Origin: Cryptomeria japonica
Taxonomy: Eukaryota; Streptophyta; Pinopsida; Cupressales; Cupressaceae
NCBI RefSeq assembly: GCF_030272615.1
Contig: NC_081414.1
Span: 810,563,069-810,627,068, forward strand
Length of the DNA: 64,000 nt
Reading direction: 5' to 3'
Shown here: positions 20,502 to 33,409 of the stretch, one piece after another
Layout of the letters: every line of letters starts with the position of its first letter
How positions within the stretch are numbered: position 1 is the first letter of the stretch
Position numbers and translations under genes: made by a program
The notes under the pieces: generated by a model
The model's input: the letters and a program-made list of their open reading frames with translations, nothing else
Database searches by the model: none
What the model was told of the DNA's origin: nothing

Positions 20502-21615
20502 AGAGAGCGAGAGAGGTGCTAAAAAAAATATAGAAAAGGAACCAAAGAGAAGGAGGGAGATCAAGGAGGGAGAGAGGGAGGACCTAGAGTAGAAAAGATA
20601 TAAAGGTTGGTAATAGAGAGAGAGCTACAAAAAAAAGAGTATTAAAGGAATGAGAAAGAGGGACAAAGATAGGTAGGGAGGGATGGAGGACCTAAAGAAT
20701 AATATAAAGAGAAACAAAGAGAGATGTACTCAAAATATAGTAGAGAAGGAATGAGAGAGAGGGAGCGAGATAGATAGGGGTGAAGCGAGGTAGGACTTAG
20801 AGAGTGATATAGAAAGGGTCCTTGGTAAGATATAGGTAGAGAGACAACTTTAGGTGGAGAGAATGAAAAAGTTAGATATTCTCAAAAAATAGTAGAAATG
20901 GAAGGACACAAAGGGAGAGAGATACCTAGATAAGGAGGGTGGGAGGGAGGAGCTATAAAGGGATATAGAGAGCCTAGTTGGTAATAAATAGAGAGAGAGA
21001 GTTTACTTGAGAGATACTAATATAGAGGTGCTCAAAAGAGTAGAAAAGGAAGGTGAGAGAGGGATGTATAGATAGGTATGGAGGGAGGAATAGGTATGGG
21101 TAAAGATGGTAAACATAAGAGAGAGATTTAGGTGGGGGAGAGGGAGAGGCAAGTTGTGATCTATAAAGATGTGAATTTAAGAGTAGATAAAGAAGGAGGA
21201 ACGATATAGAGATGACTATAGAGGTTTAACTTAGAGCTTTGAAGATGGAAGGAGAGGGAGGCTAGAGAGTGGAGGACAAACCTAGAGATATACAAATCTA
21301 GATAAAGGTAGATAGACATATTAAGAGAGGTAGAGAGGTAGAGATCTAGCTGGAGAGTGAACTCAAGAGGGATAGAGAGGTAGACAGTGATAGATAGGGT
21401 TTCGTAAGAGATATAGAGAGATACATATAATGTTAGGTAGAGAGATAGATAAAGATAGAGGTGATAAAAATAGTAGAAGATGAAGGAAATCTCAAGATAT
21501 CTTGAGAGAGATAAACTTGGAGATATGGAGAATAAGAGAGAGAAAAGAGAGAGAGGTAGAGGTAAAGAGAGTGGGTGAGAAAGAGGGGGAGGTAGGTAGT
21601 GATCTATAGATAGAG
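20185..21615 (+). repeat. GA-rich degenerate minisatellite, 1.4 kb polypurine tract
   Basis: The plus strand is overwhelmingly A and G. A recurrent header of the form CTCAAAAAATAGTAGAAAAG followed by GGGAGGGATGGAGGACCTAG-like text recurs, at about 20338, 20518 (weaker), 20627 (weaker), 20729, 20880, 21031 and 21459, giving irregular units near 90-180 bp. Extended polypurine-polypyrimidine DNA of this kind can adopt triplex (H-DNA) forms. No coding sequence is supported. Confidence 0.7.
20408..20493 (+). repeat. (AG)43 microsatellite
   Basis: An uninterrupted AG run of 86 bases, followed by an imperfect GAGCGAGC-type tail to about 20515. It lies within the GA-rich minisatellite. Confidence 0.97.
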
Positions 21616-21619
21616 GGAT

Positions 21620-23035
21620 AGGGATTACTAATATTCATAAAGTGAGGAATGACTTAAACAAATAAAATCATACTACATGAGATTAATGTACATATATAAA
21701 TTTAATCATAGATTAACTAACCTTGATTAAATGACAATTTTGCTTCCAATAAAAACTTACATTTTTTGGAACAATATTTAATAGAAAGAAAAAGATTCAT
21801 GTGCCTTATTTTTGTCTACGTTATCTTTGAATTATTTATCTAGATAAATTTAAACCTTTTCTACTATATACTTTCATGAACTGTTAGCTTATCTTGTCCT
21901 TTTGTTTCTCATCTTCTTCTTTGCAAAATATGACTTCACAATTCCTCATTCAAAAATTTCCTCCTCCAAAGTCCACCTTGAAGTACAAAATTACAAATTT
22001 GTCTTGCTATATTGATTTTAAACAAAACAATTTCCTATTTATATGCACTAGGAAATGAAAAAAAATAAAAATATCAGCTAGGCCATTAACAAAGGTAAAC
22101 CATTGTAAAAATTAATATTTTTTATCGACACCTTCACTTGAAGATGGTAATTAGCAATAATTTGTCATGTTTAGGTCTTTGCTCGAAGACTCTTTCATTC
22201 AGAGGTACCTTTAAATGAAGGTACCCTATTTGTTCAAAGGCCTCCACCCTTACAACTTTTATAGATTTTGGCTTTCAATCCTCAATTTGAAGGTCCAAAC
22301 GTAATCAACTTGACAACCAACATGTATGATTGGAGTCATGAGATTTTTTTTCAAACAAGAATAATTTTAATTATATTTTGGTTGTATTATTAACATTTCT
22401 TTTAGTTTTACTGGACATAGGTTTTTTATTCAACATCAAGTTCTTTGTTATACACATGAATAAATAGTAAATTAGTGAAAAAAATTCAAAAAAATATCAA
22501 CGCACTAATTACTGATGCCCTTAATTAAACAAAAATAAAATTCAATTTTGATACATACAAAACAAGTTATGTTGGATATGTCTAAATTATACTTGGTTTG
22601 ACTTTAGAATTTAATTAAAAAGAATACGATTGTTATTCTTTTGGATTCGAGCGTGTGTATTTTTATGCTGCCAAATTTCATATCAAACACCATGATCTAT
22701 CATCAAAGCAAGAGAGCAAGTGAGAGAGCAAGAGAATAGAATATGAAACCTAATGCAATCAATATATATCAATGTTACCAATCTAAATTTCAAAGAGTCA
22801 AAATTTTACCCTTTTTAGAAAAAAAAAAAAAAAAAAGGTTATGTGCAACATCATACACATCGCTTTTTTTAAATTCTATTTAATATTAAAAGCTAGTTAT
22901 CTAAGGATATACAAAAAAAAATACAATTTAATTCTAGATGATGTATATAATGTTGTGGATGCAGCTCTCATAGTTTCTTTAGCTTCAAAATAGTTTCCAT
23001 GAGGTGTGACTAATGGATTCTTTTCTTGTTGGCTT
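21620..23035. other. AT-rich spacer
   Basis: AT-rich DNA with a poly-A tract at about 22820-22837. No coding sequence is recognised. Confidence 0.5.
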
Positions 23036-23039
23036 CCCT

Positions 23040-26000
23040 AGGTTTGTAGGGAAAACTTCTCCAATGGAATGCTAATTACATTAAAAATATCTTCACCTCC
23101 AAAAAGCTTATAGAAATACAGTGGGTTGAATTGAATGAGAAAGTTATTCAAGATGGCATGTCCCAACAAGAACTTTTAAAAAAGAATGAACTTTAAGCGG
23201 AATATGAGGACATCCTCTCAAAGGAAGAAATATTCTAGAAGTAAAAGTCAAGGGAGAGTTGGCTGCAAGTTGGGGACAAGAATACCAAGTTCTTTTAGAA
23301 TGCAATGAAGCAAAGAAGGTCAATAAACATAATAGATAGAATAGAAATTCAACGTAATCAGATAATTGAAGATCGTAAGGTAATTCAATCATAAATTTAT
23401 CACTTATTCTCCAATTTGTTGTGCTTTGAGGTGGGATATGATCTTAGAGAGTAGAATAAACTCCTTTCATTAATTCCAAAAGTCATAATAAATGAGAAAA
23501 ATCAACGGCTCAATGAGTACTTCACTTTTGATGAAGTTTATTTGGCTATTAATCAGCTTCCATCTGACAAAGCCCTGGGTCTAGATGGCTTCCCCAGTGG
23601 CTTCTTTAAAAAGAGCTGGCATATCATAGGGTCGAATTTAATTGAGGCCCTTGAATCTTCTAGAAAATCAGGTCATATACTTAAGGAAATCAATAATTCT
23701 TTTATTTCTCTTATTTCTAAAAAAGAGAAAGTTGTTAAGTTGGGGGACTTCAGGCCAATTTCCCTTTGCAATATAATATACAAAATCTTGTCCAAGGTGC
23801 TAACTAATAGGCTTAAACCTCTTATGAACAACATAATTTTAAAAGAGCAAACAAGTTTTGTACTAGGCAAATCTATTCTTCATGGAGTGATAGTCACTCA
23901 AGAAGTAATTCATACACTCCAAAATATTAACAAGGTAAGAATTATTATCAAATTAGATATACCAAAGGCCCATGACAATATAGAATAACACTTTTTTTGT
24001 AAAGTCGTGTAGGCTTTTGGCTTTAGCAACAGATGGATTAGCTGGATCTTTGAATGCATTTCGACCCCAAGGTTTTCTATACTGGTAATAGGACTCTAGA
24101 AGGCTACCTTTTTGCCTCTAAAGGCATTATATAAAGAGATCCACTTTCCCCATTTTTTATATTATTCTTGTAGAAGCCTTGGGCAAAGTTATTAAATATT
24201 CTCACTCTAGAGGTCTAATTAAGTGTTTTAAAATAGCTAGAAATTTTTAGGCTACACATCAACAATTTGAAGATGATAAATTATTGATGGGAGAAGCTAG
24301 TCCAAGAGAAGCGAATCAAATACAAAAAAATTCTTTGTTGTTATGGAAAGGAATCTGGCCAGATTGTCAATAAAGAAAAGTGAAAGATTTATATTTTCTC
24401 TACTCCCCTGAAAATAGAAATCAGAATCCTTAATATCTTCAATTGCAAGAAAGACATCCTTCCTTGTGTTTATCTAGGTATCCCCATTGATAGAGGTCAG
24501 AGGAACACAAAAATCTGGGACCCTTTGAAGATGAAAATGGAGCACAATACCAACTCTTGGAAAGGAAAATGGCTATCATGGGCAAGAATATTGGTTATGC
24601 TTCAAGCAGTTATCTCAGTGTTGCCTATTTATCTTCTCTCATATCTTTCTCTTACTATAGGGATGAATTATTTATTTATTCAAAAAATGAGATCTCTTAC
24701 TATAGGGATGAATTATTTATTTATTCAAAAAATGAGAATTTTTTTTTGGATATGCTTAGAGGAGAGGCATAAAATTGCACTAATCGCCTGGGATAAAATA
24801 TGTAAACCAAAGTCTTTGGGAGGCCTGGGTATTCAAAATCAGCTTCTTCAGAATCAAGCCTTAGGAGAAAAAAATGTTTGGAATTTGATTAAAGACCCAT
24901 AAACAAGATCGGTTAAACTTATGTTTGTAAAACACACTAAGGTAGGATATCCTATCAACTTTATGAGAACCATTAACCTGCCGAAAGGATCTAGGATATG
25001 GAACATCATTATCAATTTAGACCTGTTGTGGCTGAGTATATTTCATAGGACGCTCATGATGGATCCTCATGTTTATTTTGGGAGAATTCCTGGGGGGGTT
25101 ACCTCAGTCTTGATAGCTTATTATCTATTAGTTAGTTAAGAGACTAGTTTAAACTTAATTGGGGACCGCATATCAGGGATTACATTACTTTATCTCAAAA
25201 TGATCCCCTTGGATGGAGCTGGAAAAGCTTTGATGGGCTCCCCCTTCCCCCTAATGAAGTAGATCAATTTAAATCCACTATTCAGGCTAGACAACTTTTC
25301 TTTAGACCAAAAAATGATTCGCTTTTTTGGATCTCTTCTAAAATAGGTCAGTATACTGCTAAACAAGGTTATAACCTCTTAGCAAGCCATCTTGATCAAA
25401 ATGACCAAGGCATTAATCAGAAACTATTTTGGAGCAGCATGTTAATTCCTAAGACATGTATTTTTTCCTAGCTAGCCACAAGAAAAAAAATTTGCACAAT
25501 AGAAAGGTTCAAGGAAATGGGCTTGGAAGGGCCTTCAAGATGTGTTCTATGCAAGGCTCAAGAGGAATCAATTTACCACATCCTCCTTAGTTGTCCTTTC
25601 TCAGTGAAATATTGTAGGTGGATTTGTGCTAAGATGGGATGTGTTGTTGCTCTTCCTGATTATATTGTTTCTCTTTTTCAATGCTATCCTAGTAGACCTA
25701 AAGATGGTCTCCTCAGGTCTTTATGGGAAACCCGTCCCTCCTCTCTCATCTCAGAAGTTTGGAAAGAGCATAATAGGAGAATTTTTTATAACAAAGATAG
25801 AAAAGTAGAATCAATCATCAATTTGATTGAAAGCTCTTTTGTTGAATTCATTAATTGCAGATTGGATTTATCTCCTAGTTACAACAAAGTATTCATAGAC
25901 TACGATGACATGATTAGACTTAGGTGGAATGAAAATAAAATTTCTCTTTTTGTTGGTAGGAAGGATGGAGCAAGAAAATTAGCTGTCTGGATTCCTCCTA

Positions 26001-26480
26001 AACTCGGTTGGTTAAAACTAAATTTTGATGGGGCTTCAAAAGATAAGCCAAGCCCTTCTGGAACAAGAGTTGTTATTAGAGATCACACTTGAGCTTTCAT
26101 AGGCAAAATTGCTAAGGCTGAACCTGCAGATAGAAAAAATATAGTAGAGTTTAGGGCTCTTCTCATGGGTCAAGTTGAGTGTTTAAAGAAAGATTAAAAA
26201 AATTAAAATCGAAGGAGATGCAACCATCGTGATTAATGTGATAAGCACTGGGAGTACACCCAATTGGTGTCGAAAGGCGTTGCTGGAGCAGATTCTTGTT
26301 ATCCTATCTGAGCTTGATCAATATTCTACTAGACACATTTATAGAAGCTAATTTGGAGGTTGATCTACTTTCCAAAAAACCAGCTACAGGAGTTGAATTA
26401 AGATGGTGCACAAATGATTCAAAATAACTCTATATAATATGAGTTACTAGCTCTGGGCTGATTAGTTATTGTTAGGGAAT
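23040..26480 (+). pseudogene. LINE (L1-type) ORF2 relic: RT, zinc finger, RNase H
   Basis: Plus-strand order: pre-RT segment about 23190-23540; RT fingers/palm in the open part 23542-23988 (DKALGLDGFPSGFFKKSW, FRPISLCNIIYKILSKVLTN, IIKLDIPKAHDNIE with the first catalytic Asp); the second catalytic block at about 24255 reads FEDD instead of F(A)DD; RT C-terminal part 24525-24902 (SWKGKWLSWARIL, IAWDKICKPKSLGGLGIQ); zf-RVT and RNase H in 25517-26092 (CVLCKAQEESIYHILLSCP, NFDGASKDKPSPSGTRVV). This is the layout of plant L1-type LINEs with a C-terminal RNase H. Several frameshifts and stops make it inactive. The endonuclease domain upstream of 23040 was not found, so the copy is 5'-truncated or decayed. 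Confidence 0.8.
24648..24737 (+). repeat. Perfect 45-bp in-frame tandem duplication in LINE RT
   Basis: 24648-24692 and 24693-24737 are identical. The duplicated unit encodes SLTIGMNYLFIQKMR twice, keeping the frame. It is absent from the family as I know it, so it arose in this copy after or shortly before inactivation. Confidence 0.9.
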
Positions 26481-27782
26481 TGATTCCTTTTCATTTTACT
26501 AGAATTAATGAATGAAGTTCTACATTTGATCTGTACTTTCTATAGTAGGTATGGGGTTTCCGTATTCTCTTATTGTAGTGGCCTGCACCTATGTTAGAAA
26601 TGGTAAATTTAAGAGTTTTTTTTTTATCATCTAAAGGTGAAGTCCATTGGCAATAAAACAGTTCAGGATCAATCTTTTGCTGCCCTTCTTTGGTATTTCA
26701 AAATTTGAATTCAAATTTTAAATTAAAATGCTCACCTCCCTTCTAATGAAAGCTACAAATTCTTTCGAGTATTATGATGGATTTTGCATACCCAAAGTGT
26801 TGGTCAGATTACATGAATTCATATCTAAAGACAAAGAAGGTAGAAGGATCTTCATAAAATCATTGATGGCTCTCTCATTGGATTAGACACGAAAGTTGTA
26901 TAAACCTTAGAAGTGGTTAATTTAATTTGTCTTTTTAAAGAGATTTATTTGAGCTTCTGACAGTTATCTTTCATTTCAATGGATGATAGAGTTCATTTGT
27001 TGTAGCTGAGCGGTCATGCATCTACAAGAGGTTGGTAAGTACCTTGTTTTGTCCATCTTGCAACTTGTTGTCCAGGTTGGTGTTTGTCATTTTAAAGTAG
27101 TTGCATTTATGGTATTATCAGGGATGACTTCCTACTATCATATCATGTGTTGTTCCTCCTTCCCTAGCACAACTTTGCAGATCTCCTCCAAAATTGGCAA
27201 GATAAAGAATAATTCAAGCCTAGATATTATCGGCAAAGTTACCGAAATATTCTTTATCTCATTTTAAGGAAGGTTTTCTATATTTCTTTTTTTGCGAAGT
27301 ATCTATGTCTCTAATTTTTGTAGGGTGATTTTTGCTCATCCCAAAACTTGGTAATCTGTCAGTAAATCTCCCGGCTTCTACTCTCCAAATGGTTCCACTT
27401 TTAATTTTCTATCCATTCTCTATACTTTGACAGAGTTTTTGTTTAGGGTTCTCCTCGAAATGGCTACAACATTTAAACCTCTATCCTCTCTCCATGCCTT
27501 GACAAATATTTTGTATGGGGGCTTCTTTATATCATCTTTGTCTAAGCCTGCATTTCCATCCTTAGCATCCATGTATGAAATTGATTGAATCAATTTTGAT
27601 CAGACGTGGCGATCTCAAGGCCTTAAACATTTATTTCCTACCTATGTGCTGGCTGTGAATGTCTTTTCTAGCTTTCTTATCTAAGTGGCAGCAAATCAAA
27701 CTTTATTAGGGGGATTGTTTTCTTTAATGAAAACAGATCATTTTGCTTTCAAGTCTATTTTTTATCTAACTACTTCTTGCTG
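25372..27782 (+). repeat. LINE-tail tandem repeat, unit A (2411 bp)
   Basis: Consists of the LINE 3' end (zf-RVT and RNase H, about 25480-26400) plus about 1.3 kb that may be LINE 3' UTR followed by a 5' UTR and the first codons of an ORF (MATTFKPLSSLHAL, about 27460). The unit recurs at 27783 and 30188 in the same orientation. The left boundary is inferred from the point where the three copies become alignable (TAACCTCTTAG). Confidence 0.75.
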
Positions 27783-30187
27783 TAACCTCTTAGCAAGCTA
27801 GCTTGATCAAAATGACCTAGGCATTAATCATAAACTATTTTGGAGTAGCACGCTAATTCTTAAGGCATGTATTTTTTTTCGGCTAGCCACAAGAGAGAAA
27901 ATTAGCTCAACAAAAAGGTTCAAGAAAATGAGCTTTGAATGGCCTTCAAGATGTGTTCTATGCAAGGATCAAGAGGAATCAGTTGACCACATTCTCGTTA
28001 GTTGTCCTTTCTCAGCCAAATGTTGTAGGTGGGTTTGTGCGAAGCTGGGATGGGTTGTTTCTCTTCCTAATGATATTGTTTCTCTTTTTCAATGCTATCC
28101 AATTAGACCTAAAGATGGTCTCCTCAGTTGTTTATGGGAAACCCACCCCTCATCTCTCATCTCAGAAGTTTGGAAAGACCCTAATAGGAAATTTTTTTAT
28201 AACAAAGCTAGAAAAGTAGAATCAATCATCAATTCGATTGAAAGCTCTTTTGTTGATATCATTAATTGCAAATTGGATTTCTCTCCTAGTTCCAAGAGAG
28301 TATTCACAAAATGGGATGACACGATTAGACCTAGGTGGAATGGAATTAAAATTCGTGTTTTTGTTGGTAGGAAAGATGGAGCAAGAAAATTAGCTATCTG
28401 GATTCCTCCTAAACTCAGTTGTTTAAAAATCAATTTTGATGGGGATTCAAAAGGCAATCCTGGACCTTCTCAAACAACAATTGTTATTAGAGGTCACGCT
28501 GGAGCTTACATAGGAAAATTTGCTAAGGTTCAACCTCTAGACACAAAAAAAGTAGTAGAGTTTAAGCCTCTTCTCATGGATCTGGTTGAGTGCTTAAAGA
28601 AAAATTAAAAAAATTGAAATTGAAGGAGATGCAATCATCGTGATTAATGTGATAAGGTATGGGAGTACACCCAATTGATGTCTAAAGGCGTTGCTAGAGA
28701 ATATTCTTGTTATCATGTCTGAGTTTAATCAATATTTTGCTAGACACATTTACAAAAGCTAATTTGGAGGTTGATCTACTTTCCAAACAAGCAGCTAAAG
28801 GACTTGAATTAAGATCGTGCACAAATGATTCAAAATAACTCTATATAATATGAGTCACTAGCTGTGAGCTGATTAGTTATTGTTAGGGAGTAGATTCTTT
28901 CTTTTTTACTAGCATTAATGAATGGAGTTATGCATTTGATCTGTACTTTATATAGTAGTTGCGGGGTTTCCATATTCTCTTATTATAGTGGCCTGCACCT
29001 ATGTTAGCAATCATAAAGTTAAGATTTTTTCTTTGCTCATCTAAAGGTGAAGTCCTTTGGCAATAAAACAGTTCAGGATCAATCTTTCGCTCCCCTACTT
29101 TGGTACTTCAAAATTTGAATTGAAATTTGAAATATAAATGCTTACCTCCCTTCCAATGAAAGATACTAATTCTTTCTAATATTATGATGGATTTTGCATA
29201 CCCAAAGTGTTGGTCATATTACATGAATTCATATCTAAAGACAAAGAAGGTAGAAGGATCTTCATAAAATTATTGATCGGTCTATCATTTGATTGAACAT
29301 GGAAGTCGTATAAACCTTAGAAGTTTTTAATTTAATTTGTCACTTTAAAGACATTTATTTGAGTTTCTGACGGTTCTTTCATTTCAATGGATGATGAGTT
29401 CATTTATTGCAGCTGACCTGTCATACATCTGGAAGGGGTTGGTAAGTCTTGTGTTGTCCATCTTGCAACTTGTTGTCCAAGTTGATGTTTGTCATTTTGA
29501 AGTAGTTGAATTTATGGTATTGTCAGGGATAACTTCCTACTATCACATCATGTGGTGTTCCTCCTTCTCTAGCACAGCTTTGCAGATCTCCTCCAAATTT
29601 GGCAAGAAAAAGAATAATTCAAGCCTAGATATTATCGACAAAGTTACTAGAATCTTCATTATCTCATTTTAAGGAGGGTTTTATATCTTTCTTTTTTTTG
29701 CGAGTATCTATGTCTCTAATTTTTTTACGGTGATTTTTTCTCATCCCGAAACTTGGTAATCTGTCTATAAATCTCCCGGATTTTATTCTCCAAATGGCTC
29801 CACATTTAATTTTCTATCTGTTCTCCATGCTTTGATAGATTTTTTGTTTGGGGTTCTTCTCTAAATGGATACAACATTTAAACCTCTATCTTCTCTCCAT
29901 GCCTTGACAATTGTTTTGTATGTGGGTTTCTTTAAATCATCTCTGTCTAAGCCTGTGTTGCCATCCTTTTCATCCACATATTTAATTGATTGAATCAATT
30001 TTGATTAGATGTGGCGATCTCAAGGACTTAAACATTTATTTCCTACCCATGTGCTGGTTGTGAATGTGTTTTCTAGCTTTCTTACCCAAGTGGGGGCAAA
30101 TCCAACTTTATCATGAGGATTTTTTTCTTTAATGAAAACACATCATTTTTATTTCAGCTCTATTTTTTATCTAACTACTTCATGATA
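27783..30187 (+). repeat. LINE-tail tandem repeat, unit B (2405 bp)
   Basis: Second copy. The zf-RVT/RNase H part is the most open (27928-28608, 226 aa: CVLCKDQEESVDHILVSCP, INFDGDSKGNPGPSQTTIVI). The short ORF-like MATTFKPL segment recurs at about 29866. Homology with units A and C continues without a break through the spacer. Confidence 0.75.
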
Positions 30188-32593
30188 TAACCTCTTAGAA
30201 AGACAACTTGATTAAAATGACCTAGGCATTAATCATAAACTATTTTGGAGTAGCACCCTAAATCCTAAGTCAGGTACTTTTTCCTGGCTAGCCACAAGAA
30301 AGAAAATTCGCACAACAGGAAGGTTCTAGAAAGTGGTCTTTGAAGGGCCTTCAAGATGTGTTCTGTGCAAGGCTCAAGAGGAATCAGTTGATCACATCCT
30401 CCTTAGTTGTCCTTTCTCAACTAAATGTTGCAGGTTCCTTTGTGCTAAGCTGGGATGGGTTGTTTCTCTTCCTAATGATGTTGTTTCTCTTTTTCAATGC
30501 TAGCTAATTAGACCTAAAGATGGTCTCCTCAGTTCTTTATGGGAAACCCGCCCCTCCTCTCTTATCTCGGAAGTTTGGAAAGAGCGTAATAGGAGAATTT
30601 TTTATAACAAAGCTAGAAAAGTAGAATCGATCATAAATTCAATTGAAAGCTCTTTTGTTGAACTCATTAATTACAGATTGGCTTTATCTCCCAATTCCAA
30701 CAGAGTATTCACAGACTAGGATGACACGATCAAACTTAGATCGAATGAAATTAAAATTCCTCTTTTTGTTGGTAGGAAGGATGGAGCAAGAAAATTAGCT
30801 ATCTGGATTCCTCCTAAACTCGGTTGGTGAAAAATCAATTTTGATGGGGCTTCAAAAGGCAACCCAGGCCCTTCTGGAACAAGAGTTGTTATTAGAGATC
30901 ACACTGGAGCTTTCATAGGAAAATTTGCTAAGGTTGAATCTCTAGACACAAAAAATGTAGTAGAGTTTAAGGCTCTTCTCATGGGTCTGGTTGAGTGCTT
31001 AAAGAAATATTTAAAAAATTGAAATCGAATGAAATGCAACCATCGTGATTAATGTGATAAGGTCTAGGAGTACACCCAATTGGTGTCTAAAGGCGTAGTG
31101 GGAGCAAATTCTTGTTATCCTGTCTGAGCTTGATCAATATTCTACTAGACACATTTTCAAAAGCTAATTTGGAGGTTGATCTACTTTCCAAACAAGGAGC
31201 TATAGGACTTGAATTAAGATGGTGGGCAAATGATTCAAAATAACTATATATAATATGAGTCAGTAGCTATGGGCTGATTAGTTATTGTTAGGGAATTGAT
31301 TCTTTTCTTTTTACTAGCATTAATGAATGGAGTTATGTATTTGATCTATACTTTCTATAGTAGTTGTGGGGTTTCCATATTCTCTTATTGTAGTGGCTTG
31401 CACCTATGTTAGCAATGGTAAAGTTAAGATTTTTTCTTTGCTCATCTAAAAGTAAAGTCCTTTGGCAATAAAATAGTTAACGATCAATCTTTCGCTCCCC
31501 TGCTTTGGTACTTTAAAATTTGAATTCAAATTTGAAATTAAAATGGTCACCTGCTTTCCAGTGAAAGCTACTAATTCTTTCTAATATTATGATGGCTTTT
31601 GCATACCCAAAGTGTTGGTCAGATTACATGAATTCATATCTAAAGACAAAGAAGGTAGAAGGATCTTCATAAAATCATTGATGGCTCTCTCATTGGACTA
31701 GACATGGAAATCGTATAAACCTTAGAAGTGGTTAATTTAATTTGTCACTTTAAAGAGTTTTATTTAAATTTTCAACGGTTATCTTTCATTTCAATGGATG
31801 ATAGAGTTCATTTGTTGCAGCTGAGCTGTCATACATCTGGAAGGGGTTGGTAAGTAACTTGTGTTGTCCATCTTGCAACTTGTTGTCCAGGTTAGTGTTT
31901 GTCATTTTGATGCAGTCACATTTATGGTATTGTCAGGGATGACTTCCTATTATTATATCATGTGGTGTTCCTCCTTCTCTAGCGCTGCTTTGTAGATCTC
32001 CTCCAAATTTGGCAAGATAAAGAATAATTCAAGCCTAGATATTATCGGCAAAGTTACCAAAATCTTCTTTATCTCATTTAAGGAAGGTTTTCTATCTTTC
32101 TTTTTTTGGCGAGTATCTATGTCTCTAATTTTTGTAGGGTGATTTTTGCTCATCCCGAAATTTGGTAATCTATCAGTAAATCTCCCAGCTTTTATTCTCT
32201 AAACGGCTCCACATTTAATTTTCTATCAGTTCTTTGTGCTTTGACAAATTGTTTGTTTGGGTTTCTTCTCTAAATGGCTACAACATTTAAACCTCTATCC
32301 TCTCTCCATGCCTTGACAATTATTTTGTCCGGGGGTTTCTTTATATCATCTCTGTCTAAGCCTGCGTTGCCATCCTTATCATCCACATATTAAATTGATT
32401 GAATCAATTTTGATCAGATGTGGTGATCTCAAGGACATAAACATTTATTTCCTACGTATGTGCTGGTTCTGAATGTCTTTTCTAGCTTTCTTACCTAAGC
32501 GGCGGCAAATTCAACTTTATCAGGAGGATTGTTTTCTTTAATGAAAACACATCATTTTGGTTTCAGCTCTATTTTTTATCTAACTACTTCTTG
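30188..32593 (+). repeat. LINE-tail tandem repeat, unit C (2406 bp)
   Basis: Third copy. The RNase H part (about 30333-31010) has more stops (for example TGA in LGW*KINFDG). It ends at TAACTACTTCTTG (32580-32593), the same junction sequence that precedes unit B, after which new sequence begins. Confidence 0.75.
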
Positions 32594-33405
32594 TTAGATG
32601 TGGTCCTTTTCTTGGGTTCAATTGCAGGTCTTCTCTCCAGTCTTCTCATGGTAGAAAACATCAGAATTGTTGTCAAGATGGTGGATGACCCTGTTGTAAT
32701 CCTGGGGGTGGATACGCCAATTTCCCTGTCGTGTAAAACTCGCCAATGCTACTTTAAGGAGATCACAGACCTAAGGCTCAAGCAACTTCTTCGCACGGTA
32801 AACCCTATGGTAATCCTAGTAGCGAAGATGATTCTAGGGAAAAGTCACCTTGAGAGGAGAGAGTATTTCAGTGATAACACACAGATTTCTTCCTGGTTGA
32901 TTGCTTCTACCTTGGATGTAGGATTTTCAAAAAATCTCACTTGCTTCGGGGATCTGCATTGTTTGAGCTTGATTTACTTGGAGGGCTTGATAAGGTTCAT
33001 TTATTTGCTATATCTGGCTCTAGTGCACCACGTCCAGGAGATATTGAGGACACCCATGAAGATAGAGCTACTGTGATGTGTTATCCCCTACTTTTAGACC
33101 TCAAGGGGCCAGCTAGGAAGAAGCATAGGCAAAATGTCTCAGTAGCAGTTGATTTTTTGAAATTAAGTGTTCTTTCGGAGCAACCAGGAGATCAGAAAAA
33201 GGAGATAGAATTTGAAGAATATGCCATCCTCAACGACTTCCTCCTTACAGTAGATAGAACTCCTCCCTCTCCTTCGAGTGGGAAACCTCAGATTGCCACA
33301 CCCCCTGCCAGTGATGGTGGTGGTTGCAGTGGCATAAGGCGTGATCTCGGACAGGTTAGAGGTCGTGGTCGTCCCAGGGGTAGATGTGGAGTTGCTAAAC
33401 CATGA
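32594..33405 (+). pseudogene. Unrecognised ORF downstream of the LINE array, perhaps LINE ORF1-related
   Basis: Two open stretches in different frames (32591-33076 and 32941-33405). The second is protein-like: SAPRPGDIEDTHEDRATVMC, then a basic region, an acidic stretch, a proline/serine-rich part and a C-terminal GQVRGRGRPRGRCG, an RNA-binding-like arginine/glycine tail. It directly continues the ORF-like MATTFKPL segment of unit C, so it may be the longer version of the ORF truncated in units A and B. No domain is recognised; a LINE ORF1 role is a guess. Confidence 0.4.
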
Positions 33406-33409
33406 TTTT

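Noticed and set aside
20408..20515. CRISPR-like or satellite array
   Set aside because: Simple AG microsatellite; no spacers or palindromic direct repeats.
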